Shown piece by piece: positions 37,301-45,018 of a stretch of DNA of 64,000 nucleotides. The DNA lies in NCBI GenBank assembly GCA_002746305.1, contig NVWV01000010.1:56663-120662 (forward strand), given 5' to 3'. This DNA is from Bacteroidota bacterium (lineage in GTDB: Bacteria > Bacteroidota > Bacteroidia > NS11-12g > UBA9320). The translations under genes and the position numbers were made by a program. The notes beneath the pieces are model-generated. The model was given only the letters and a program-made list of their open reading frames with translations, did not search any database and had not been told where the DNA came from. Position 1 is the first letter of the stretch. Every line of letters starts with the position of its first letter.

Positions 37301-38129
37301 TAATTCGTATTGGAACGTTATCATATACTGCCACCACAGCTAACTCAATATCCTCAACAGATTTTATATACCCAAGTCCGCGAACTAAATATTCCGTTTG
37401 ATTAATTTCTATTGTCTTTGCCCCAACATCTTTATTTGATTTTTTGACGGCAAGCATCACCTTATGTAATGGGATATTATAATTCCTCAAGGCATTGGGA
37501 TCTACATCAATTTGATACTCTTTCACAAACCCGCCAATTGATGCTACCTCGCTTACTCCATTCACCGAGTTTAATCCATATTTCACGAAAAAGTCTTGAA
37601 TAGACCGTATTTCATGGAGATCCCATCCTCCAGTCGGGTTATTGTCTTTGTCTCTTCCTTCTAGGGTATACCAATACACCTGACCAAGAGCGGTAGCGTC
37701 TGGACCTATAGCTGGACTCACGTCAGTTGGAAGAAGGTCACTTGGAAGGGAATTTAGCTTCTCCAAAATCCTAGATCGAGACCAATAAAAGTCTATGTCA
37801 TCATTAAATATTACATAGATACTTGATACACCAAATATGGATGAACTACGAATTGACTTCACCCCTGGTATTCCAAGTAATGAAGTTGTAAGGGGATATG
37901 TAATCTGATCATCAATATCTTGAGGTGATCTTCCTTGCCATTTTGTGAAGACAATTTGTTGATTTTCGCCAATATCTGGAATTGCATCAACAGGAACAGG
38001 GTCAGATGGCAAAGCACCAACTTGCCAACCAAATGGAGAAGTGATTACTCCCCATGTAATAAAGAATAGAATGACGATTGCCGTCACTAGTTTATTGTAT
38101 AAAAAATATTTTATTATTCTGTTAAGCAT
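34323..38129 (-). CDS. cusA: Heavy-metal RND efflux pump, CusA/CzcA-type
   Basis: 1268 aa, longer than the usual 1040-1050. The N-terminus MLNRIIKYFLYNKLV is typical of the heavy-metal efflux branch. Core motifs are present: PDIGENQQIVFTKWQGRSPQDIDDQITYPL, GVSSIYVIFNDDIDFYWSRSR, the TM4 segment ALSGIAIAIGTMVDLGIVL with the proton-relay acidic residue, and a C-terminal half with LFGIATDDGVLIGTYLD. The MPHAG segment and scattered Met residues in the porter region suit Cu(I)/Ag(I). The extra length lies mainly in added hydrophobic helices after the fifth or sixth TM (around residues 515-700). This extended layout is common in Bacteroidota CusA proteins. The stop region overlaps cusC by 11 bp. 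Metal specificity is inferred from the operon. Confidence 0.95.
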   Translation of the reverse strand: MLNRIIKYFLYNKLVTAIVILFFITWGVITSPFGWQVGALPSDPVPVDAIPDIGENQQIVFTKWQGRSPQDIDDQITYPLTTSLLGIPGVKSIRSSSIFGVSSIYVIFNDDIDFYWSRSRILEKLNSLPSDLLPTDVSPAIGPDATALGQVYWYTLEGRDKDNNPTGGWDLHEIRSIQDFFVKYGLNSVNGVSEVASIGGFVKEYQIDVDPNALRNYNIPLHKVMLAVKKSNKDVGAKTIEINQTEYLVRGLGYIKSVEDIELAVVAVYDNVPIRIKDIGVVSIGPATRRGLLDKDGAEVVGGVVVARYGANPLQVINGVKEKINEISAGLPSKTLANGTVSQLTIIPFYDRTTVIKETLGTLEEALSLEILITFLVVIIMMFNIRASLLISSLLPIAVLMVFIAMRYFHVDANIVALSGIAIAIGTMVDLGIVLSENIDKHITSAPKGQKLIETIYNGASEVSSAIVTAVSTTIVSFIPVFAMQAAEGKLFRPLAFTKTFALLAALVVALFILPTLAHWVFGFKISKNKKGVFFNAILIVFGLISIIWFSTWAGITLVAISLAWFVQEYSAIQNWFVKNLIVIVSVLSITWLLADYWMPLGAGKSGLLNFIFVALIIATILGLFALLERYYSKVLAWCLTYKKTFLSIPMFVIFLASIIWLGFNSVFGFVSSGFQKVDISIEKTRIWSSLSESFPGIGKEFMPSLDEGSFLLMPTSMPHAGIEQNKRVVQQLDMILANIPEVELAVGKMGRAESALDPAPISMYENIINYKSEYALDEEGHRQRFKTSKDDLFILLNGDTISNTDAVNQGITRKDLIYDESGQYFRNWRDHIHSSDDIWNEIISKINLPGVTSAPKLQPIETRLIMLQTGMRAPMGIKVYGPDLATIEKFGMELEQVLKDVPSVKTEAVFADRIVGKPYIHLNINREAISRHGLSIDDVQQTIETAIGGMQVTTTVEGRERFPVRVRYPRELRDDPSSLTKIIVSTANGAHIPLGDLVDVEYVRGPQMIKSENTFLVGYVLFDKKDGYAEVEVVEAAQALINERIDEGLIVVPKGVSFKFSGSYENQIRAEKRLAIVVPLVLIIIFLILYFQFKSISTSLMIFVGIAMAFSGAFLMLWFYSKGWFLNFSVFDTNLRNLFQVKTINLSVAVWVGFIALFGIATDDGVLIGTYLDQSFKKNKPTTIDEIRAAVSEAGLKRIKPAIMTSATTIIALLPVLTSTGRGADIMIPMAIPAFGGMIVASVTYFITPVLYSMREEYHLKKNTNEK

Positions 38130-38202
38130 ATAAGTTTATTCAAGTGAACACTAAAAAAGAATGTTCCAAAACATACAGTATTTTGGATGAAAAATATGCT
38201 TT

Positions 38203-38604
38203 CTATATAAGGTATACTTGCAGATGAGACCTATCTATAAGTACTAAGGGTGGAGGATCTTCTATAAAAACATGTTGAATATTTTGAGAATGAGAATAAG
38301 AAAATACCTGCTTACAAAAAGAATGTAAAACAGGTATTTCTATTTCTAACCAATTAAACGTAATAACTTCATAACTGGCTGTATGTGCAATGCTCAGATT
38401 ACTATTTGAACAGCAATTTAGTTTATCAATTCTGCTACAAGAAGAATCATAATCAGTACTATTCATATTACATCCATTATTCTCCTGCCCAAAATAAAAT
38501 TGGGTAGATACCAGCTTATCCGCGCAAAAATGAAAGGATAACGCAACACTTGTCTCTGAAAGGAGAAGCATTGAAACTAAGGCTATGGATATGATTCTTT
38601 TCAA
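38203..38604 (-). CDS. HYC_CC_PP family small exported protein
   Basis: 133 aa with a signal peptide (about 1-22). It holds the three marks that name this Bacteroidota family: a His-x-Cys motif directly after the signal (SFHFCADK), a double Cys (KLNCCSN) and a Pro cluster near the end (EDPPPLVL). The Cys and His residues suggest periplasmic metal binding. Biochemistry is unknown; family members are commonly found in copper-resistance loci. It lies 8 bp after the propeller lipoprotein and 73 bp before cusA. A second, diverged member is the first gene of the same operon. Confidence 0.75.
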   Translation of the reverse strand: MKRIISIALVSMLLLSETSVALSFHFCADKLVSTQFYFGQENNGCNMNSTDYDSSCSRIDKLNCCSNSNLSIAHTASYEVITFNWLEIEIPVLHSFCKQVFSYSHSQNIQHVFIEDPPPLVLIDRSHLQVYLI

Positions 38605-38612
38605 TTCTATAT

Positions 38613-39728
38613 TTACCTTGCCTCTATTTTATAGAGTGAATTGGTCGTATATGAAACAAAATAAAGTTGATCATTATATACCGTCAAACCAGTCATTCCC
38701 TCTATTCCAGTTTCTATTCTACCAAGTTCCTGATTTGTAATTAGATCGATACATCTTATGTTACCATTATCAAAATCACCTACGAACAAACGATTTCCAT
38801 TAATTGCCATTCCACAATAATTAAAAAACTCATCTTCTGAAATTACCTTAAAATCAGCATTCCATTCTGAGTGGTCAGATAATACTTCATTTGTCAATGG
38901 TAGATTTTTAACTTTCTCAGCACTGCCAATATATATTCTTAGGACTCTATTGTTCCCACCGTCAATAGCATATAAGTAGGTTCTATCCTTATTCATTACC
39001 ATATGACTTGGTATAGACCCATTCTTTTTAACAGTAATATTCGTAAATCGCTGAACTACACCATCATCATGGTCTGCATTCCCTGCACCATGATCCCCTC
39101 CAAAATCATACCTCACAATATGTTCATTGAAACCATCAAATATCCAATAAGCATTGTCTTTCTCACTCGCTATTCCCATTGAATATGGACTACCGTGAAG
39201 CATATCTAGATGACTTCCGTTGCCACCAGAAGGTTTCGCATAGATGTCTAAATCTCCTGACCATAATGCGGGTCCTGTAAATGAACCTCCATTCCTATTT
39301 GCATCTAGAATACCCGTAGAATTTGCCCAATCACCATTCTCACTAAACGCAATAGCCGTAGGAAGTGCCATAAAATGCCATGAATTTTGATCTTTACGGT
39401 AATCTGTAGTTGGCATTTCTGAATCTAATCCCGTCACCATGACAGTAGATCCTCCAGTATTTTCTGTACCTTCATTTACTATCCATAACTCCCCATCCCG
39501 GGTCGGGTTAAAATCAAGATCAGTGGGCTTTGAAATTCTCGCTGTTGAAGTTAAAATCCTAGAAATTGTCGGTTGATTTACCCCCCAAGATCCTTCTTCT
39601 GATTCTTTAAAAAATTCAGGAATGTCATTTTTGACAACAGCATTTTTTTCTGCAGGTTCATCTTTTTTACAAGCCTGAAACGTTGTAAATATGGCAATAG
39701 CCATTGAAGCAATTATTATTTTTTTCAT
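38613..39728 (-). CDS. NHL-like beta-propeller lipoprotein
   Basis: 371 aa from the ATG at 39728. The frame is open to 39761, but that would add residues before a clean lipoprotein signal with lipobox QAC (FTTFQACKKD). The mature part has propeller repeats: ISKPTDLDFNPTRDGELWIVNEG, LPTAIAFSENGDW, PSHMVMNKDRTYLYAIDGGNNRVLRI, FNYCGMAINGNRLFVGDFDNGNIRCIDL, GMTGLTVYNDQLYFVSY, as in NHL/6-bladed propellers. His-rich patches (GSHLDMLHGSPYS, GGDHGAGNADHDD) could bind metal. It is the third gene of the copper operon, 13 bp from the end of the metal-binding lipoprotein gene. Its precise function is unknown. Confidence 0.75.
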   Translation of the reverse strand: MKKIIIASMAIAIFTTFQACKKDEPAEKNAVVKNDIPEFFKESEEGSWGVNQPTISRILTSTARISKPTDLDFNPTRDGELWIVNEGTENTGGSTVMVTGLDSEMPTTDYRKDQNSWHFMALPTAIAFSENGDWANSTGILDANRNGGSFTGPALWSGDLDIYAKPSGGNGSHLDMLHGSPYSMGIASEKDNAYWIFDGFNEHIVRYDFGGDHGAGNADHDDGVVQRFTNITVKKNGSIPSHMVMNKDRTYLYAIDGGNNRVLRIYIGSAEKVKNLPLTNEVLSDHSEWNADFKVISEDEFFNYCGMAINGNRLFVGDFDNGNIRCIDLITNQELGRIETGIEGMTGLTVYNDQLYFVSYTTNSLYKIEAR

Positions 39729-39741
39729 TTTATTATCTTGA

Positions 39742-39960
39742 TTATTTATTGTCTTGATCATTTTTTATATAATCCATTCCACATGTTGGGCAAGTCCCCG
39801 TGGAATCGCTTCCACTCCCTTTACAGTGCATAGGACATATATAAGCTGAAGTGTACTCTTTGCCCGTTTTTTCAGACTCTTTATTATTGCTAGAAGAACA
39901 GGCTGCTATTGAGCCAATTATGAGTAGCATCATGGATGCCTTTAATAGTATTGATTTCAT
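39742..39960 (-). CDS. Small heavy-metal-binding lipoprotein
   Basis: 72 aa. The lipoprotein signal ends SIAAC (Cys21). The mature part is almost only one heavy-metal-binding zinc-ribbon-like motif, ICPMHCKG...CPTCGMDYI, the same domain that occurs twice in CopA and once in CusB of this operon. It probably serves as a membrane-tethered copper buffer. It is the second gene of the operon, 96 bp after the HYC_CC_PP gene. Small size and clear motif make this a good call. Confidence 0.85.
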   Translation of the reverse strand: MKSILLKASMMLLIIGSIAACSSSNNKESEKTGKEYTSAYICPMHCKGSGSDSTGTCPTCGMDYIKNDQDNK

Positions 39961-40056
39961 TACTTTTTTGAATTTTATTTATTGACAAAACACAACCGCA
40001 TAGCAGTTTGTTAAAATTAAATTGTGCCTGACGGCAAAACGAAAAAAGTAAGTGGA

Positions 40057-40458
40057 TTATATTAGAAAGGTCTGATGTAAAACCAGAAGTATGCGTCCGT
40101 TTTTATTATCAGGAGGGGGACGATAGAAACAAGTAGACTCCTCTATTCCAGTAGGCATATCTCCCACTATCCTTGGATATGGATTTAACCCTAAAACTAG
40201 ATTTTCAGTTTGAAAAGAAATGACAATGTCTGTTTCAGTCAATGCTTTTACTTGTACAGAAGTTTCAGAACAACATTTCTTAGTGGTAATAGATTCAGTA
40301 AGATTTGGAGTCTTACATATACTGTTATCCGTCATTTCCAAACATTTCTGAGCCTCTCCTAACAGACTGAATGTCTTCATCTTATCTTGACAAAGATGAA
40401 TATTAACTGTTAATCCAAAAGAACTAAAAAGAACAACAGAACATAATAAAAATGCCAT
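40057..40458 (-). CDS. HYC_CC_PP family small exported protein, first gene of the copper operon
   Basis: 133 aa from the ATG at 40458. The frame is open to an ATG at 40515, but a -7 promoter element lies inside that extension (40500-40493), so the shorter start is preferred; a GTG in between is possible. The signal (MAFLLCSVVLFSSFGLT) is followed by the family marks His-x-Cys (NIHLCQDK), double Cys (KKCCSET) and a Pro triplet (FYRPPPDN). It is related to the product of 38203-38604 but strongly diverged. Cys/His content suggests a periplasmic metal sensor or binder. Being first gene, it would be made early in the copper response. Confidence 0.7.
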   Translation of the reverse strand: MAFLLCSVVLFSSFGLTVNIHLCQDKMKTFSLLGEAQKCLEMTDNSICKTPNLTESITTKKCCSETSVQVKALTETDIVISFQTENLVLGLNPYPRIVGDMPTGIEESTCFYRPPPDNKNGRILLVLHQTFLI

Positions 40459-40492
40459 TGTTTTAATATGAAATGAATTTGGACTCACTTTA

Positions 40493-40500
40493 CAAATGTA
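40493..40500 (-). promoter_or_regulatory. Candidate -7 element of the copper-resistance operon
   Basis: On the minus strand TACATTTG matches TAnnTTTG. The start point would be near 40486, 28 nt before ATG 40458. The best -33 candidate (CTTG, 40528-40525) is 24 bp away, longer than usual, which would suit an activator-dependent promoter. No copper regulator gene is in the window. Confidence 0.35.
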
Positions 40501-40963
40501 TATAATTAATTGCAATTCTATTTACAAGTGATCTCTTTGGGCATAATAAAAACATATTATTTTCAAGGTCATCAGATGTCTTTACAATTAAACTGTCATT
40601 TTTAATGTATCATGATTCTACATACTTTTAACCCTATTAGCCAATATGCAAAAGTTGAGTCAGAATTTAATGATGGAGCCAGTCTTCCAAGTTCTTCATG
40701 AGCATCTCTGTAATTAATACCATCACAATTTGTTCCTTTTCGATCAAAATATTCACTGAATAAAGTACAAGAAATCATACAGGATACCACCCAAATAGCT
40801 TAAAAGGAAAAACTTCAGGTTTGGTCGCATTATCAAAAATAATATACTAATTATTTAGATTTTCTGTACACTGGTGCGAGTTTGTTGCTCGTGGTCTATC
40901 TATATCCGGAGTTTGAAGATGTGTTGACTCGCCCTATCTCCTATCGTCTTTTACAAATCACTT
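40501..40963. other. Intergenic region with an unrecognised short frame
   Basis: A minus-strand frame of 62 codons (40790-40602) begins MVSCMISCTLFSEYF and includes NYRDAHEELGRLAP. Its composition is protein-like, but I recognise no family and it has no clear start context. It may be a small gene or the 3' remnant of a lost one. A REP-like hairpin lies at 40875-40893. I see nothing else in this stretch. Confidence 0.35.
40873..40896. repeat. REP-like hairpin (GCGAG...CTCG)
   Basis: GTGCGAG, then TTTGTTG, then CTCGTGG forms a 6-bp stem (two G-T pairs) with a 7-nt loop. It resembles the REP units spread by RAYT (Y1) transposases in Bacteroidota genomes, where GCGAGTTTG...CTCG cores recur. Only one copy is seen here and no RAYT gene is in the window. 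Confidence 0.4.
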
Positions 40964-43900
40964 TTATCGAATAATGTCAACTATACCTTCATTCACGTAG
41001 ATTTTCTCCCTACATGTATCAAAAGAGTACTTTAGGATATAAAAGTACGTTCCTTCAGGAAGTTTCGCACCCGTATTCATGTGTCTACCATTCCAATTTA
41101 ATGGCGAGTTTCCTTCGGCATCTTCCTTTGATTCAAATACCCGCTCCCCATACCTATTGTATATCTTAAGATGATACGATTTTTCAAATTCGATGTCTAT
41201 ATCAAATACATTATTAAAACCGTCATTACCTGGAGTAAATACATTGTAAAGCTTTATCCTAGGAATTTCTATAATCTTACAGATTTCATCCTTACATCCA
41301 AAATCGGATTCAACCTCTAAACAAAGTTCTCGTTGGCCTGAACCCCAATCACCATAGAACCTTATTTTAGGATCTTCTTCAACATATATCAGTCTATCTT
41401 TAGTGTCTTTCCATAAGAACTTTGTCGCCCTATAGTTCGACTTATTATCTGTAGATATTGCCGTCCAGTTTTTAGGGGTGAATCTGACACAATGGTCAAA
41501 CTCAGCTTCTACATAATCAATATATATCGATTTGCTAAAAGTGTCACTACACCCTGGGTAAGTGCTCCATGGCTTTGGCATTGCAAAAAAGTTAAACGTA
41601 ATAAAACCTGTATCCTCGTCTGTAATATACTGGGTCCCTTGGTTTATCTGAAAAGTATCTCTTAAAGGCCCGATTCCAAAATAATCCAAATGGGTCTGAC
41701 CTGTGACATTTAATATGGGTATAGGCTCCCCTTTACAGAGCATATTAGGTAATTGAAAATTTAGAAAGACCGAATCAACAACTTCTACCGTTCTAATCGG
41801 ATCTTCAATCTCCTCATTGGGATATATATCGTCACATAAGTAATAATTTGAACCATTGTAGATGGTGTCAAAAGCTCTTAAAACGGGATAGTATAAACCC
41901 GCTTTTGTGTAAGAATAGTATATTGTATCTTGCTCAAGAGATGCTCCTTCGATTGTTCCATTGTGATCATTCCATTCCCAAAGAAATGTTTTAGCATTTT
42001 TAGACTTATTTACAAAACCAACTTTTAACGGATAACACCCTATTGTATCTGTAATAAAATCAAAAAGCGGAATCGGGCCTTGAAGGTTAATTGTCTTACT
42101 CGCTGTATCTTGACATCCCTCTTCTGAAAATACTCTAAGAGATATTTTATAAAATCCTTTGTCCTTATAGTACTGGTAAGGGTTCTTTTTTGTTGATCTA
42201 AAGTTGTTGTCTAAATCCCAACGCCAACGCACAATGCCCCCCTTCTCTTTTACTATTGACCTATCCGTAAACTGAATAAGTTTCTCACAAATATTTGTCT
42301 CGTTTGTTGAATTAAATCTTGCATCAACTTGTTTTAACGATATGATTTTCACCAAAGTGTCTCGGCAATTTCCACTATAATCAGAATATGACATATATAG
42401 CGGGAATCGACCAAATGTATCGTATGGGACAATATTGTTTATATTATTTACCCAATCAAGAGTATCAAATTTCCAACGTATACTCTCTTTATCAGTAGAT
42501 CCAGTAAATCTTCTTGACTCATCACTGTAGTTAAATATTCCATTGATATTAAAAAACTGTCCTCCACATGCAGCGGCTACATTTATTGAAGACCTCAACC
42601 CTTCAGTAAATTCAAAAGACTTAGTTGTCTCGCAACCACAAGAAGAAAATGCATGTATTGACAAAGAATAAGTACCGGTATCCACTAACAAATAAACAAT
42701 GGTATCGACCATTACCAATGTTCCATAATCGTTCACCAAACTATCCTTTTCACTCCATTTTATTTTGAATTGCTGTATGACTTCGTTTGACTTTATTCTA
42801 GCGGCCACTCTAATTTGATTACAGCCTACTGGAGTAGTGGTAAGCACATCAAACTCCACATTAGGAATATTGTCAACCTTTATATTATCTGGGTATTTTG
42901 TCTCCGCATAACAGACTGTATCATTTATGTAAACAGGGGTCTTACTCCCATTTGGATAGTAATAATTTTTTCCATCACCAGATATTAAGGTTATATCTTC
43001 TGGCTCGCATTGTTTGTCTGTCTCAAAAGTAAAGAATACTTGACCGTCTTTAACACCAAGCTTTTTAAGCTCAATTGACTCAAACCTTAAAGTTGATGGT
43101 GGTGCACAACTCCTAGATAACCTCTTATGTGCTGGATCTATTGATTGGTCTTTAAATCGTATAACATTTATATCGAAAAAGACCGAATCTCCTTCACAAT
43201 ACACCTTCTTTTTGTTCAGTATGGATAACCCAGTTAATGCAGGATAACCTGTAGTAACAGAATAGTTAGCATTTGCTGTACACCCATATACTGAATCAAT
43301 TATGTTAAAAGAAACCTGATAACATCCCAACTTTGGATAAAAATGGATACTGTTTCTTGCTGTTGAGAATCCATAATTATAATAGGGTATAATTGGATTT
43401 AAATCCTGTGTATTATCCGCTTCATCATCTCCAAAATCCCAATTGTAACCTATTTTAGTACTGTTTAAATAATATCCTGATGCATCAAAAAAACCAACCG
43501 TATCTCTTGGAACACATTGTTGAGCATTTTTTATCCTAGCTCTAATAAATGGTCCACGTACCCAAGCTTTCTTGGTACTAAAGTACCCGCATCCCTCAGG
43601 GGAATTTAGGGACTGAATCTTAAAATAATGAACACCAATGGTATCCGGTATAAAATGAATAGAAAGACTATTCTCTCCCGGTTTAGGATGTAATACATCC
43701 TTAAATTTTTCAGTATAGTCCGCACTCAAAATAATGAGTTCTAAAGAATCTGCTGTAGAACTGAGATGTTTTAAGTTGTATACCAATTCATCTCCAAAGC
43801 ATATAGTGTCAATTGGTATTTTGGCGGGACCATTTTGCCCCTTAAATGTTCTGGATATTGAAGATGTAACGGATGCCCTACATCCATAATCATCCTCAAC

Positions 43901-44659
43901 ATCTATCTTAAAAGATTCACTAAATGCCTGATTTCTCGAAAAACACAAACGATTTGAAGTTGGATTAACTGATTGACCATTCTGTTGCCATTTTACAGAA
44001 GCTATACCATAATTGGGAACATCGAGTATAGCACAATAATCACCACCATAACAGTCTTCATTAATAACAACAACGGATAACAAAATCTCTGGCTCAGACC
44101 GAAAAGAAACGGTGGTTGTAGCAGTGCTGCTACAACCAATACTATCAGTTACCTCTAGTCTAATTATTTTTGGAGAAAAATCAGTAAAGTGATGACATTT
44201 TTGAGCAGTAACAACATTTAAATTCGCAGCTCCATCTCCCCAAATAAATTGCCTCGTAGCTATCGAATTTCCACTGGGCGTATTGCTTAAATCATTTACA
44301 CAAATAATATTCTCGCTTTCACAAAAAACAGAAATCGTATCAACAGCCAGATTTGCAACCGGTAAATCAAATACACTAATCTTAGTACTATCAGAACACG
44401 TCGTACCATCCACATACGTAACTTCGCACTTTACCATGAAATCACCTGTGTTTTGATATGAAGCACTCGGGGAAGCCTGAACAGAACTTTGTCCCGTCCC
44501 AAAAAACCATTGGTAACTTGTTACTGTCTTAGCACCCTGAAAACTAAAAGAAATGATATCTCCTTTACATATACGAATGCGTGCTGTAGATATAGAGCAT
44601 TGACCTTTGGAGGACAATGAAGCACACACTAAAATAAATAAACAAATCGTCTTTCTCAT
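40964..44659 (-). CDS. Giant PKD-repeat protein with T9SS type B (gliding-motility C-terminal) domain
   Basis: 1231 aa from the ATG at 44659 (MRKTICLFILVCASLSSKGQ, a good signal peptide). The frame continues to 44695, but that extension has no signal character. It contains many PKD or PKD-like modules: TSYQWFFGTGQSSVQASPSASYQNTG, QFIWGDGAANL, GYNWDFGDDEADNTQDLNP, VRWRWDLDNNFRSTKKNPYQYYKDKG, FLWEWNDHNG. Many Cys lie near module ends. The C-terminus is the type B sorting domain (NVFTPGNDGFNNVFDI, KIYNRYGERVFES, LNWNGRH, LPEGTYFYILKYS), so it is exported by T9SS, possibly linked to SprF/PorP partners. It may act as a surface adhesin or matrix protein. It is monocistronic, with non-coding sequence on either side. 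Confidence 0.88.
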   Translation of the reverse strand: MRKTICLFILVCASLSSKGQCSISTARIRICKGDIISFSFQGAKTVTSYQWFFGTGQSSVQASPSASYQNTGDFMVKCEVTYVDGTTCSDSTKISVFDLPVANLAVDTISVFCESENIICVNDLSNTPSGNSIATRQFIWGDGAANLNVVTAQKCHHFTDFSPKIIRLEVTDSIGCSSTATTTVSFRSEPEILLSVVVINEDCYGGDYCAILDVPNYGIASVKWQQNGQSVNPTSNRLCFSRNQAFSESFKIDVEDDYGCRASVTSSISRTFKGQNGPAKIPIDTICFGDELVYNLKHLSSTADSLELIILSADYTEKFKDVLHPKPGENSLSIHFIPDTIGVHYFKIQSLNSPEGCGYFSTKKAWVRGPFIRARIKNAQQCVPRDTVGFFDASGYYLNSTKIGYNWDFGDDEADNTQDLNPIIPYYNYGFSTARNSIHFYPKLGCYQVSFNIIDSVYGCTANANYSVTTGYPALTGLSILNKKKVYCEGDSVFFDINVIRFKDQSIDPAHKRLSRSCAPPSTLRFESIELKKLGVKDGQVFFTFETDKQCEPEDITLISGDGKNYYYPNGSKTPVYINDTVCYAETKYPDNIKVDNIPNVEFDVLTTTPVGCNQIRVAARIKSNEVIQQFKIKWSEKDSLVNDYGTLVMVDTIVYLLVDTGTYSLSIHAFSSCGCETTKSFEFTEGLRSSINVAAACGGQFFNINGIFNYSDESRRFTGSTDKESIRWKFDTLDWVNNINNIVPYDTFGRFPLYMSYSDYSGNCRDTLVKIISLKQVDARFNSTNETNICEKLIQFTDRSIVKEKGGIVRWRWDLDNNFRSTKKNPYQYYKDKGFYKISLRVFSEEGCQDTASKTINLQGPIPLFDFITDTIGCYPLKVGFVNKSKNAKTFLWEWNDHNGTIEGASLEQDTIYYSYTKAGLYYPVLRAFDTIYNGSNYYLCDDIYPNEEIEDPIRTVEVVDSVFLNFQLPNMLCKGEPIPILNVTGQTHLDYFGIGPLRDTFQINQGTQYITDEDTGFITFNFFAMPKPWSTYPGCSDTFSKSIYIDYVEAEFDHCVRFTPKNWTAISTDNKSNYRATKFLWKDTKDRLIYVEEDPKIRFYGDWGSGQRELCLEVESDFGCKDEICKIIEIPRIKLYNVFTPGNDGFNNVFDIDIEFEKSYHLKIYNRYGERVFESKEDAEGNSPLNWNGRHMNTGAKLPEGTYFYILKYSFDTCREKIYVNEGIVDIIR

Positions 44660-45018
44660 AGTACTTATGTATATACAGATGTACCATATCTCCAAAAGGT
44701 TTTCTGCTACTTGATGCAGGTCTTCCGTGAAGTTTGCACTTTTCGTTTAAAAAGTCCAAGAGTGGTTCTGTACAATTGTATCAAAATAAAATATCAAGAG
44801 TAGGTATGTAAATTTAAGACTCTTAAATTCATTTGATGCAGCCAATTGGAATGTATTGCAGCCCGTTTAGAGTATATGACTGTATTCTGACTATTTCAAA
44901 CATTTGGGCCTCATTGGAAATTTTAAGGTTACAACCCAAATACCATTTTACCATAAGAACAAAAATTTATTATCTGTAGATATCCTCGTCAAGTTTTCTT
45001 AACATATCAAGACATAGA
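44660..45018. other. Intergenic region with a small inverted repeat
   Basis: No gene is seen. AATTTAAG (44811-44818) and CTTAAATT (44822-44829) form a perfect 8-bp inverted repeat with a 3-nt loop. It has few G-C pairs and no T-run, so it is a poor terminator for the gene ending at 45019, though possible. No clear promoter for the PKD gene was found. Confidence 0.35.

Noticed and set aside
40602..40790. 62-codon minus-strand frame upstream of the copper operon
   Set aside because: No family, no signal and no clear start; kept only as a note in the intergenic entry because its composition is protein-like.
44811..44829. Inverted repeat AATTTAAG/CTTAAATT as a terminator
   Set aside because: The stem has very few G-C pairs and no T-run on either strand.
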